Shown here: positions 1 through 5,405 of the stretch, piece after piece
Position numbering within the stretch: the stretch's first letter is position 1
Layout: each line of letters begins with the position of its first letter
NCBI GenBank assembly: GCA_002327315.1
Contig: DCVI01000115.1
Span: forward strand, 1,665 to 7,703
Reading direction: 5' to 3'
Source of the DNA: Syntrophaceae bacterium UBA2192
Lineage (GTDB): Bacteria; Desulfobacterota; Syntrophia; Syntrophales; UBA2192
Length of the DNA: 6,039 bases
Notes under the pieces: model-generated
Told to the model about the DNA's origin: nothing
What the model saw: only the letters and a program-made list of their open reading frames with translations
Databases searched by the model: none
Program-made: the position numbers and the translations under genes

Positions 1-43
1 CTTTGGAAAGCCCCCGTCAACAGGCGACCCAAGAGGAGCGGTG

Positions 44-274
44 ATGAGCGATAGAATCCATGTAATATTTTCGAGCACGAACAAAAACTTTCTCTACAAC
101 TGCGAGATCCCGATCTCCATGCTGCCGAGAAACGGCGAGCGCATCCGGCTGAGCATCCCGGGTCACTCCGACATCCGCTGCTACGTGGAAGACATGGAGT
201 GGCAGTATGCCGAGCTGGAAAAGAGAATCGACATCTCTATCGTTGCACGGATCAAGATGCTGCAGGAAGACTAG
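44..274 (+). CDS. Small hypothetical protein, 76 aa
   Basis: I do not recognise a family. The protein has no signal peptide, membrane segment or cysteine pair motif. It alternates short hydrophobic stretches (HVIFSS near the N-terminus, IRLSIP mid-protein, ISIVARI near the end) with charged turns, which suggests a small cytoplasmic beta-rich fold. The central pattern MLPRNGERIRL followed by CYVEDMEW resembles small 'PR-x-GE ... V-x-x-V-x-W' beta-barrel proteins found next to many unrelated genes; this is an impression, not an assignment. A GTG at 41 is in frame, but the AGGAG-like site AAGAGGAG at 31-38 is only 2 nt from it and 5 nt from the ATG at 44, so I prefer 44. The gene converges on the membrane protein at 379-582, and a 7-bp tandem array begins 1 nt after its stop. 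No terminator with a T-run follows it. Confidence 0.72.
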   Translation: MSDRIHVIFSSTNKNFLYNCEIPISMLPRNGERIRLSIPGHSDIRCYVEDMEWQYAELEKRIDISIVARIKMLQED

Positions 275-275
275 A

Positions 276-310
276 AAAGTGTTCAGTGGCTAGTGGTCAG
301 TGGCCAGTGA
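276..310. repeat. Degenerate 7-bp tandem array A (5 units)
   Basis: Five 7-bp units start 1 nt after the TAG stop of the upstream gene. Every unit keeps AGTG at its positions 3-6 (consensus nnAGTGR; first unit AAAGTGT, best units TCAGTGG at 283 and 297). The first and last units are the most diverged, as in a decaying array. The region is non-coding and lies between two convergent genes. Array B nearby carries related units in the opposite orientation. Confidence 0.75.
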
Positions 311-333
311 AAATACCGGAGACGATAAAAGAC

Positions 334-361
334 TGACCACCGTACACCGGTCACTGGTCAC
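334..361. repeat. Degenerate 7-bp tandem array B (4 units), inverted relative to array A
   Basis: Four 7-bp units (TGACCAC, CGTACAC, CGGTCAC, TGGTCAC) end 1 nt before a GC-rich hairpin at the 3' end of the minus-strand membrane protein gene. Read on the minus strand the units are GTGACCA-like, close to the GTGGTCA phase of array A. The two arrays therefore form an imperfect inverted pair; the longest perfect stem I find is 9 bp, between 293-301 and 332-340. Confidence 0.7.
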
Positions 362-362
362 C

Positions 363-378
363 GCGGCCGCACGGCCGC
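363..378 (-). other. Stop-adjacent GC hairpin with tetraloop (copy 1)
   Basis: The stem GCGGCC (363-368) pairs perfectly with GGCCGC (373-378) around a 4-nt loop. On the minus strand it begins at the first base after the TAG stop of the 67-aa membrane protein. It is followed directly by array B rather than by a T-run, so it is not a canonical intrinsic terminator. It may instead be a 3'-end stabilising or pausing hairpin. A near-identical hairpin lies in the same place behind the nuclease gene at 1165-1180. Confidence 0.6.
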
Positions 379-582
379 CTACAAACGCCTGGCGATCATC
401 TGCAGCAACATTCCCAAAATGAGCAAAAAGAGGTAACACTGGCCGAGCAGCAGGATCTGCTGTGTCGATATGATCTCCACCATCCCCAGGGCAATCACCA
501 CCGCGAAGAAGGCAAGCCCCCCCACGATCAGCCAATAGGCGAATTTCGCATTTTTCAACCATTCACGCCAGGGTGTTTCCAT
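379..582 (-). CDS. Small two-helix inner-membrane protein, 67 aa
   Basis: The sequence reads as a helical hairpin. A basic, Trp-rich N-terminus (R6, K10, K13) is followed by TM1 at about residues 14-35, a short polar turn (STQQ, about 39-42), TM2 at about 43-63, and a C-terminal ARRL. Positive charges at both ends predict both termini in the cytoplasm by the positive-inside rule. No catalytic or metal-binding motif is visible, and I do not recognise a family. The frame is supported over the overlapping longer antisense frames by the clean two-helix hydrophobicity. Only a weak ribosome site (GGGAA, about 5 nt upstream of the ATG) is present. It is divergent from the lipoprotein gene at 657, so both may use the 583-656 spacer. 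Its 3' end carries the hairpin and array B. Function unknown. Confidence 0.72.
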   Translation of the reverse strand: METPWREWLKNAKFAYWLIVGGLAFFAVVIALGMVEIISTQQILLLGQCYLFLLILGMLLQMIARRL

Positions 583-612
583 CGGTTTCCCATTCTCAGG
601 ATCGTTTGCGAG

Positions 613-641
613 TTGACAGGCCCTCTGTTTTCACATAAAAA
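613..641 (+). promoter_or_regulatory. Sigma70-type promoter for the lipoprotein gene
   Basis: A perfect -35 TTGACA (613-618) is followed after exactly 17 bp by TAAAAA (636-641, 4 of 6 matches to TATAAT). This would start transcription just upstream of the ribosome site TAGGGGGT (646-653), giving a very short leader. The match is by eye. Confidence 0.5.
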
Positions 642-656
642 AGCTTAGGGGGTTTC

Positions 657-1112
657 ATGCATCGACGGGACGTAACAATCATTCTCTCATGCGCACTGCT
701 GCTTGCGGGGTGTACGGGGCTTTTTTTCGAGGAGCCCGCCATCACCCTGAAAGAAGTACATGTCCGCCAGCTTTCCCTGACCGATGCATCGCTTGTCTTC
801 GTTGCCGAGATTCAAAACCCCAACAGCTATGAGCTACGGCTCAAGTCGCTCGACTACACTGTTCACCTGAGCGGACAAGTGGCGGGCGGCGGGTCGTTGC
901 AGAAAGAGATTAGCGTCCCCGCTTCCTCCTCGACCCCGATCGAGATCCCCGTTTCGGCCCGCTTCGGCGGCCTGGGAGGAATTGCCAGAATGTACATCTC
1001 CGGCCAGGAGCTTCCCTACCGGATCGAAGGCAAGGCTCTCGTGAAGGCCGGCCTCTTTGACCGCACCTTCCCCTTTTCCCGCACCGGCACCCTTTCCACG
1101 AAAAAGTCCTGA
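657..1112 (+). CDS. LEA14-like (WHy domain) lipoprotein, 151 aa
   Basis: The N-terminus is a lipoprotein signal: basic residues (R3, R4), a hydrophobic stretch from about I8 to L16, and the lipobox L16-A17-G18-C19. Cleavage before Cys19 and lipidation are therefore expected. Residue +2 is Thr rather than Asp, so by the E. coli Lol rule it would go to the outer membrane. The mature part (about residues 30-148) matches the LEA type 2/WHy family. It has the alternating beta pattern, the conserved NPN in 'EIQNPNSYEL', then LDYTVHLSG and a Ser/Pro-rich turn before 'IEIPVSARF'. Bacterial members are small periplasmic or outer-membrane beta-sandwich lipoproteins of mostly unknown role, linked to stress or desiccation by homology to plant LEA14. 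The ATG has AGGGGG 5 nt upstream and a TTGACA promoter. It is transcribed alone and converges on the nuclease gene. Confidence 0.88.
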   Translation: MHRRDVTIILSCALLLAGCTGLFFEEPAITLKEVHVRQLSLTDASLVFVAEIQNPNSYELRLKSLDYTVHLSGQVAGGGSLQKEISVPASSSTPIEIPVSARFGGLGGIARMYISGQELPYRIEGKALVKAGLFDRTFPFSRTGTLSTKKS

Positions 1113-1131
1113 GAATTTAATCTTTCAATTC

Positions 1132-1166
1132 TTCCTGAAGCCCGTTGCCTGATGCCTGTAGCCTGC
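1132..1166. repeat. Degenerate 7-bp tandem array C (5 units)
   Basis: Five consecutive 7-bp units (TTCCTGA, AGCCCGT, TGCCTGA and two more) share the core (A/T)GCCTGN. They lie between the convergent lipoprotein and nuclease genes and merge by two bases into the GC hairpin behind the nuclease stop codon. The unit sequence is unrelated to arrays A/B but has the same period and position. Confidence 0.75.
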
Positions 1167-1180
1167 AGCCGCAAGGCTGC
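1165..1180 (-). other. Stop-adjacent GC hairpin with tetraloop (copy 2)
   Basis: The stem GCAGCC (1165-1170) pairs perfectly with GGCTGC (1175-1180) around a 4-nt loop, reading GCAA on the plus strand and TTGC on the minus. On the minus strand it starts at the first base after the TAA of the nuclease gene. Compared with the copy at 363-378 it matches at 13 of 16 bases, and the third stem pair changes from G-C to A-T, so pairing is kept. No T-run follows, so intrinsic termination is doubtful. Confidence 0.6.
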
Positions 1181-2563
1181 TTAGATTTCGTAGCTCTCCC
1201 CCAAGGCCGGCACTCTCGTCACAAAACCCAGTTTCTCCTTCACCTGCTTTTCGAACTCGAGGGCGCTCGCTTCCTCGCCGTGGACGATGAAGACCTCGGG
1301 TTTGTTTTGAAAGAGGCCCAGCCATTCCAGCAGTTCCTTCTGGTCGGCGTGGGCCGAAAAGCCGCCGATCGTGTAGACGCGTGACCGGATGGCGATCTTG
1401 TCGCCCAGGATCCAGACCTCTTTCGCCCCGTCGACGATGGCCCGCCCCAGGGTCCCCCTGGCCTGGAAGCCCACGAAGACGACACTGCACTCCGGGCGCC
1501 AGAGGTTGTGCTTGAGGTGATGGCGGATGCGCCCGCCTTCACACATCCCGCTTCCGGCCATCACGATGGCCCCCGAGGTGATCCGGTTGAGCTTCATGGA
1601 TTCCTGGACGGAGGAGGTGAAATGGACGCGGACGGCTTTGCCCTTCTTTTTCCCGAAGAGGCGCTTCGCATCCTCGTCGAAAAGCTCGGGATGGGAAAAA
1701 TAGACCTTTGTGGCTTCGTCGGCCAGCGGGCTGTCAACATAGATGTCCAGAGGTGAGGCGAGGCGCCCATCGCGGACGAGCTTGTTGAAGATGTAGATGA
1801 GGTCCTGCGTGCGCCCCACGGCAAAAGAGGGGATGTACACGTTCCCGCCCCGCTTGAAGGTGCTCTCGACGGCCTCGGCGAGTTCCTCGAGGCTGTCTTC
1901 CGTGCCCTTGTGGAGGCGGTTTCCGTAGGTGGACTCCACGACGACATAGTCGGCCTCGGCGGCATGCTGGGGGTCCTGGAGGATGGGGTTGCCCTTCTTG
2001 CCGATGTCGCCCGAAAAGATGATTTTCTTCTCGGGGTTATTCCGATACCAGAGCTCCAGGGTCCCCGACCCGAGGATATGCCCTGCATCGCAGAAGCGGT
2101 ACCGGATCACGCTGTCCAGGGCATAAGTCTCCCCGTACTGTTTCTTCTCGAAGAAGGGGATGGAGGCGATGGCGTCCTCGACGGTGTAGAGGGGCTCGAC
2201 GACCTTCTCGCTTCCGGCCCTCCGGGCCTTCTTCGTCATCCACTGCGCGTCCATTTCCTGGATGTGGGCCGAGTCGGCCAGCATCACCCGGGACAGCTCC
2301 GCCGTGGCGGCCGTCGTGATGATCTTGCCCTTGAAGCCCTCCCGGACCAGGCGCGGGACGAGCCCCGTGTGGTCGATGTGGGCGTGGGTCAAAAAGACGC
2401 ATTCGATCTCCCTGGGGTTGAAGCCGAAGGGCTTTCGGTTGAGCTCGTCGGACCCGAGCCCCTGGTGCATCCCGCAGTCCACGAGGAACTGCCGGCCGTT
2501 TACGGAGAGGTGAAAACACGACCCCGTGACTTTACGCGCCGCGCCGAAGAAAGTGATCTTCAT
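1181..2563 (-). CDS. Beta-CASP metallo-beta-lactamase-fold ribonuclease, 460 aa
   Basis: This is a zinc-dependent hydrolase of the beta-CASP group (CPSF73/YSH1-like, as Thermus TTHA0252), which cleaves RNA in the cytoplasm. The lactamase motifs are complete: H60-x-H62-x-D64-H65 (motif 2), H162 in 'AGHILGS' (motif 3), D186 in 'FSGDIG' (motif 4), and H428 in 'VHGEE'. Beta-CASP motifs are E210 in 'ESTYGNR' (A), H349 after 'SGMCEGGRIR' (B) and H405 in 'FSAHAD' (C). There is no N-terminal KH domain and no long C-terminal extension, so it is the compact bacterial type rather than RNase J or the archaeal KH form. The frame opens 21 codons further up (2626), but the ATG at 2563 has GAGAGG 7 nt upstream and begins MKITFFGAARKVTGS, the usual family N-terminus. 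It is divergent from the methyltransferase gene. RNA maturation or decay is the likely role; the substrate is unknown. Confidence 0.94.
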   Translation of the reverse strand: MKITFFGAARKVTGSCFHLSVNGRQFLVDCGMHQGLGSDELNRKPFGFNPREIECVFLTHAHIDHTGLVPRLVREGFKGKIITTAATAELSRVMLADSAHIQEMDAQWMTKKARRAGSEKVVEPLYTVEDAIASIPFFEKKQYGETYALDSVIRYRFCDAGHILGSGTLELWYRNNPEKKIIFSGDIGKKGNPILQDPQHAAEADYVVVESTYGNRLHKGTEDSLEELAEAVESTFKRGGNVYIPSFAVGRTQDLIYIFNKLVRDGRLASPLDIYVDSPLADEATKVYFSHPELFDEDAKRLFGKKKGKAVRVHFTSSVQESMKLNRITSGAIVMAGSGMCEGGRIRHHLKHNLWRPECSVVFVGFQARGTLGRAIVDGAKEVWILGDKIAIRSRVYTIGGFSAHADQKELLEWLGLFQNKPEVFIVHGEEASALEFEKQVKEKLGFVTRVPALGESYEI

Positions 2564-2624
2564 GAGGAAGCCTCTCAATGCTTCGTTGGTGAAGGAGAAT
2601 GGAGCAACCGATGGACAACTCAAC

Positions 2625-2640
2625 ATTCATATAATAAAGT
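2625..2640. promoter_or_regulatory. A+T-rich -10 patch between the divergent nuclease and methyltransferase genes
   Basis: A perfect TATAAT lies at 2630-2635 on the plus strand, about 47 nt before the methyltransferase GTG. The minus strand reads TATTAT over nearly the same bases, in position to serve the nuclease gene. I find no good -35 at 16-18 bp on the plus strand; TGGACA at 2612-2617 is only 12 bp away. Either the promoter is activator-dependent or only one direction is real. Confidence 0.4.
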
Positions 2641-2681
2641 GATCGGGGCGCGCAACACAATAACGCAGACGGGATCGGATC

Positions 2682-3326
2682 GTGACGGAAAATCGGGAAA
2701 ACACGCTGGCGGGCGAAACGAAGGCGCGGTGGGACCGCCTTGCGAAACACTACGGCCTCGTCGAGTTCCTCTCGGAGTGGTACCTGGAGCCCTTTCGAGA
2801 GATCCTGTGGACCTATGCCACGGGACGCATCCTCGAAGCGGGCGCCGGAACGGGGCTCAACATCGCCTTCTACCCGGCCGAGGCCCGGGTCACGGCAACG
2901 GATCTGTCCGGAACCATGCTGAGGAGGGCGCGGGAGCGCGCACGCGAGCAGCATGTGGACGTCACCTTCGAGGAGGCGGATCTCTGCAGCCTTCCCTTCG
3001 CAGATGGCAGCTTCGACACGGCCGTGGCGACCTTCGTCTTCTGCTCCATGCCGGACCCGGTTGCGTGCCTGCGGGAGATGGGCCGAGTGACAAAGGCCGG
3101 CGGCCGGATCCTTCTTCTGGATCACGTGCGGGTCGAGCGACCGCTGATCGGACCTCTCATGGACCGGCTCAACACCGCGACGGTCCGCCTCGCGGGCGAG
3201 CACATCAATCACCGGATGGATGAATTCGTGCGTGAGGCCGGATATGAGATCGTTGAAAGCCGAAGACTCGGCTTCATGGGGATCATCCAGTTCATCGTGG
3301 CCCGGCCTTCACAAGGCAGAAGTTGA
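2682..3326 (+). CDS. Class I SAM-dependent methyltransferase (Methyltransf_11/UbiE-like), 214 aa
   Basis: The SAM-binding Rossmann core is clear. Motif I is E52-A-G54-A-G56-T-G58. The acidic end of strand beta2 is D74 in 'TATDLS', which holds the SAM ribose. D100 in 'EEADL' leads to the LPF and 'GSFD' (109-112) typical of the Methyltransf_11 family, and a post-core 'AGGRILLLDHV' strand follows. The C-terminal part, 'EHINHRMDEFVREAGYE' followed by 'GIIQFIVARP', resembles UbiE-related and phospholipid (PmtA-like) N-methyltransferases, but the substrate cannot be fixed from sequence. The protein is cytoplasmic with no membrane segment. The start is GTG at 2682 with only a weak GGGAT/GGAT-type ribosome site; no ATG occurs before the SAM motif, so a later start would destroy the fold. 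It is divergent from the nuclease gene and independent of the carboxykinase gene, which has its own promoter 170 bp downstream. The stop codon lies inside an 8-bp tandem repeat. Confidence 0.9.
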   Translation: MTENRENTLAGETKARWDRLAKHYGLVEFLSEWYLEPFREILWTYATGRILEAGAGTGLNIAFYPAEARVTATDLSGTMLRRARERAREQHVDVTFEEADLCSLPFADGSFDTAVATFVFCSMPDPVACLREMGRVTKAGGRILLLDHVRVERPLIGPLMDRLNTATVRLAGEHINHRMDEFVREAGYEIVESRRLGFMGIIQFIVARPSQGRS

Positions 3327-3347
3327 GAAGGTAAGAAGGTGAGAAAA
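3324..3347 (+). repeat. 8-bp tandem array D overlapping the methyltransferase stop codon (3 units)
   Basis: Three 8-bp units, TGAGAAGG, TAAGAAGG and TGAGAAAA, start on the stop codon itself (3324-3326). Each unit begins with a stop codon. Because 8 is not a multiple of 3, the three stops (3324, 3332, 3340) fall in three different frames and close all forward frames here. Confidence 0.7.
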
Positions 3348-3414
3348 AGCAAAATAGAAGAGACAGCAGCGGTGCCGTCGAGCCACAAAGCGGGAAGCGG
3401 CTGCAGGCATTCTC

Positions 3415-3443
3415 TTGACAGCTCGGAAATGCTTCCCTAGACT
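3415..3443 (+). promoter_or_regulatory. Sigma70-type promoter for the carboxykinase gene
   Basis: Perfect TTGACA (3415-3420), 17-bp spacer, then TAGACT (3438-3443, 4 of 6 matches). The predicted leader is about 45-50 nt and contains the ribosome site GAGGAG at 3481-3486. It indicates that the carboxykinase is transcribed independently of the methyltransferase. Confidence 0.62.
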
Positions 3444-3496
3444 CATTTTGCAACCATTAACCGCGCATCGTGCGGACAAAGAGGAGAAACGGGCCT

Positions 3497-5149
3497 ATGA
3501 ACACCTTCAAGCAGGCCGCCGTGAAGATATACAACGACGCCAAGAAAGAGAAGCGCCTCACCGAAGGATGCACCCTCGAAGAGCTCAAGCGCATCGCCCT
3601 GCGCCACGAGGGCGTGATCCAGACCCAGGTCGGCTCCGTCGCCGCGGATTCTGAGCCCATGAACCGCTCGGCCCCCCACACCCGCAACAGCGTCGATCAC
3701 CCCTTCGGCGAGCCCGAGGAAAGGCTCGCCCGGCAGGCCGTGGAGCGCCTCTCGAAGGAGAAGATCGTCTGTCTCGACACGATGGTGGGCGACGGGCGCG
3801 ACGGGGTCACGGCACGTTTCATCATGCCCGAGCAGTACGCCCAGATCGCCTACGGGCTCAAGCTTCTCATGGACTACCCCGCGGCCAGGGTCGTCGAGGA
3901 GCCCACCTACACCATCATCTTCTTCACCGACGAGGCCTTCGAGGCAAACAAGAAGAAGAAACTCCTGGACAAGGACATCACCGTGCGCCTCTGGATGGGC
4001 GAGAAACGGGGTGAGCAAGTCAAGATCTGCCGCAACACCGTCTACCTCGGCGAGGGGAAGAAGGCCGTCTTCATGTTCGAGGACTGGCGGGTGAAGGCCA
4101 TCGACAAGGAGGGAATCTTCCTTCACGCGGGCGCCCGCAGGGACTGGCTCTGGATCCACGATCTCGAGACGGATCGGCCGGAGCTGACGGAAGTCGTCAC
4201 GGCCATTTCGGGGCTCACGGCCACGGGGAAAACGACGACGCTGTGCCGCCGCCTTGCCCGCCTGCCCCGGGAGAGCTCCGAGATGATCGGCGATGACGGC
4301 GGGACCTTCGCCTCCGACGGAAGCTATGCCGCCTTCGAGATCGGCGGGCTCTATGTGAAAACGGAGGGTCTCGACGAGAGTCAGCCCGAGATCTTCCGGG
4401 CGGCCGAGTCGAAGGACGCCTTCCTGGAGAACGTGGCCATCACCCGATACCCCTACATGCCCGACTTCAAGGACCTCCGCAAGACCGGCAACGGCAGGGC
4501 CATCGTGACGCGGGAGAAACTCGAGATCGCAAGCGCGGGGATTCGCGCCGACCGGCTGCACTACATCGTCATGCTCACGCGAAACCCGCTGGCCAACGTG
4601 ATCAGCAAACTCACGCCCGAGCAGGCCACCATGCAGTTCATCTACGGCGAGTCCATCGAGAGCTCGGGCGGCAACCCCGAGGAGGCGGGCAAGTTCAAGC
4701 GCGAGTTCTTCCTCGACCCCTTCGTGGCGGGCGACAGGCTCGAGCACGCCATGATCTTCTACGAAATTCTCAGGAAGAGCCGCATCAAGTGCTATCTGGC
4801 CAACACGGGTACCATCGGCCAGGGCGAACAGAAGGTTACGCTGCGGCAGTCGCTGGCGACCTACAACGATTTGCTGCGCTACCAGCTTCGCTTCAGCTAC
4901 GAGCCGGACTACCTGGGGCTGCACTACCCGATCAAGTGCGACCGGGCAAACCTCGATCTCATGATCGCCCACCGGCTCTTCCCCGACAAGGAGCTGCTCA
5001 AGAAGAAGCTCACCGATTTCTTCCGCGGCCGTGAGCAGTTCCTGGAGGCCTTCGAAGGCAAATACGGAAAGATCCCCGAGGCGATCCGCGAGTCCGTTCC
5101 CTACCGCTACCGCGACATCAACGACAGCGAGCGGATCATGGCGGAATAG
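3497..5149 (+). CDS. Divergent ATP-type phosphoenolpyruvate carboxykinase family protein, 550 aa
   Basis: The expected reaction is oxaloacetate + ATP to PEP + ADP + CO2 in the cytoplasm, linking the TCA cycle with gluconeogenesis or anaplerosis. Signature sites align in order with E. coli PckA (540 aa). R57 in 'NRSAPHTR' stands for R65. Y183 and K188-K189 in 'YLGEGKK' match Y207 and K212-K213, and H210 in 'LHAGAR' matches H232. The P-loop GLTATGKTTTL (K245) corresponds to GLSGTGKTTL (K254), and D266-D267 in 'IGDD' matches the kinase-2 D268-D269. R334 in 'KTGNGR' falls where R333 of 'NTR' sits, and N436-T-G is the nucleotide-base loop. Thus all three Mn ligands (K, H, D) are kept. The P-loop, the region after His210 and the spacing from His210 to the P-loop (35 residues against 22) differ from the classical enzyme, so activity or nucleotide preference may differ. 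A GTG at 3470 is in frame, but GAGGAG at 3481-3486 lies downstream of it and 10 nt before the ATG at 3497, so I use 3497. Confidence 0.85.
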   Translation: MNTFKQAAVKIYNDAKKEKRLTEGCTLEELKRIALRHEGVIQTQVGSVAADSEPMNRSAPHTRNSVDHPFGEPEERLARQAVERLSKEKIVCLDTMVGDGRDGVTARFIMPEQYAQIAYGLKLLMDYPAARVVEEPTYTIIFFTDEAFEANKKKKLLDKDITVRLWMGEKRGEQVKICRNTVYLGEGKKAVFMFEDWRVKAIDKEGIFLHAGARRDWLWIHDLETDRPELTEVVTAISGLTATGKTTTLCRRLARLPRESSEMIGDDGGTFASDGSYAAFEIGGLYVKTEGLDESQPEIFRAAESKDAFLENVAITRYPYMPDFKDLRKTGNGRAIVTREKLEIASAGIRADRLHYIVMLTRNPLANVISKLTPEQATMQFIYGESIESSGGNPEEAGKFKREFFLDPFVAGDRLEHAMIFYEILRKSRIKCYLANTGTIGQGEQKVTLRQSLATYNDLLRYQLRFSYEPDYLGLHYPIKCDRANLDLMIAHRLFPDKELLKKKLTDFFRGREQFLEAFEGKYGKIPEAIRESVPYRYRDINDSERIMAE

Positions 5150-5161
5150 CGAAGGGAAGGC

Positions 5162-5189
5162 TCGAGGACCGAGGTCCGAGCATCGAGGA
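5162..5189. repeat. Degenerate 7-bp tandem array E (4 units)
   Basis: Four 7-bp units (TCGAGGA, CCGAGGT, CCGAGCA, TCGAGGA) with core YCGAG start 12 nt after the carboxykinase stop and end 15 nt before its terminator. They would therefore lie within the 3' untranslated end of that mRNA. Same period and position as arrays A-C but a different unit. Confidence 0.75.
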
Positions 5190-5204
5190 AGACAATCAAA
5201 CAAC

Positions 5205-5240
5205 AACAAGCCGCCCCTCGTTTCGAGCGGGCGGCTTGTT
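5205..5240 (+). terminator. Intrinsic terminator after the carboxykinase gene
   Basis: A perfect 12-bp stem joins 5205-5216 (AACAAGCCGCCC) and 5229-5240 (GGGCGGCTTGTT). It continues inward by CTCG/CGAG (5217-5220 with 5224-5227) around a TTT loop, with one bulged C at 5228. The A-rich left base and the T-rich right side (CTTGTTCATT) make it plausible in both directions, though an uninterrupted T-run is lacking. Confidence 0.82.
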
Positions 5241-5372
5241 CATTACACGATCCGGTTATTGCCTCTAACGCATAATAACATGACTCTCCCCAACTGCCAA
5301 TCTGATGGTGACAAACCGGGTCATCTGCCATAAAATGAGTATGCCGACTGTTTCGTATGGAGCCTCGAAAAA

Positions 5373-5381
5373 TGGTATAAT
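5373..5381 (+). promoter_or_regulatory. Extended -10 promoter of the orphan 138-aa gene
   Basis: TGG immediately before a perfect TATAAT (5376-5381) makes a full extended -10 element; no convincing -35 lies 16-18 bp upstream. Transcription would begin near 5388, giving a leader of about 18 nt containing GGAAGGAG (5391-5398). This rules out the in-frame TTG at 5385 as the translation start, since it would lie upstream of the mRNA 5' end. Confidence 0.68.
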
Positions 5382-5405
5382 GAGTTGGTCGGAAGGAGCT
5401 GCATG

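Noticed and set aside
283..361. CRISPR array or phage attachment site from the repeated GTGGTCA units
   Set aside because: Units are 7 bp, contiguous and degenerate with no spacers, and no cas gene, integrase or tRNA is nearby.
290..562. 90-codon minus-strand frame overlapping the membrane protein
   Set aside because: It runs through both heptad arrays and the hairpin, and its product has no coherent membrane or domain pattern, unlike the 379-582 frame.
1113..1131. Terminator after the lipoprotein gene (GAATT ... AATTC)
   Set aside because: The stem is only 5 bp, A+T-rich and has no following T-run; it is too weak to support.
2564..2626. N-terminal extension of the nuclease by 21 codons
   Set aside because: The extension has no family similarity and would cover the -10 patch and the ribosome site. 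The ATG at 2563 has a good GAGAGG site and gives the standard family N-terminus.
1910..3223. 437-codon plus-strand frame spanning the nuclease and methyltransferase genes
   Set aside because: It crosses two recognisable genes and their promoter spacer, and its composition is that of a shadow frame.
3470..3496. GTG start for the carboxykinase at 3470
   Set aside because: The only good ribosome site (3481-3486) lies downstream of this GTG and upstream of the ATG at 3497.
3443..5209. 588-codon open frame on the minus strand, opposite the carboxykinase
   Set aside because: Its product is an arginine-, aspartate- and leucine-rich composition typical of the antisense of a GC-biased gene. It matches no family, and the plus-strand frame holds ordered PEPCK motifs, a promoter, a ribosome site and a terminator.
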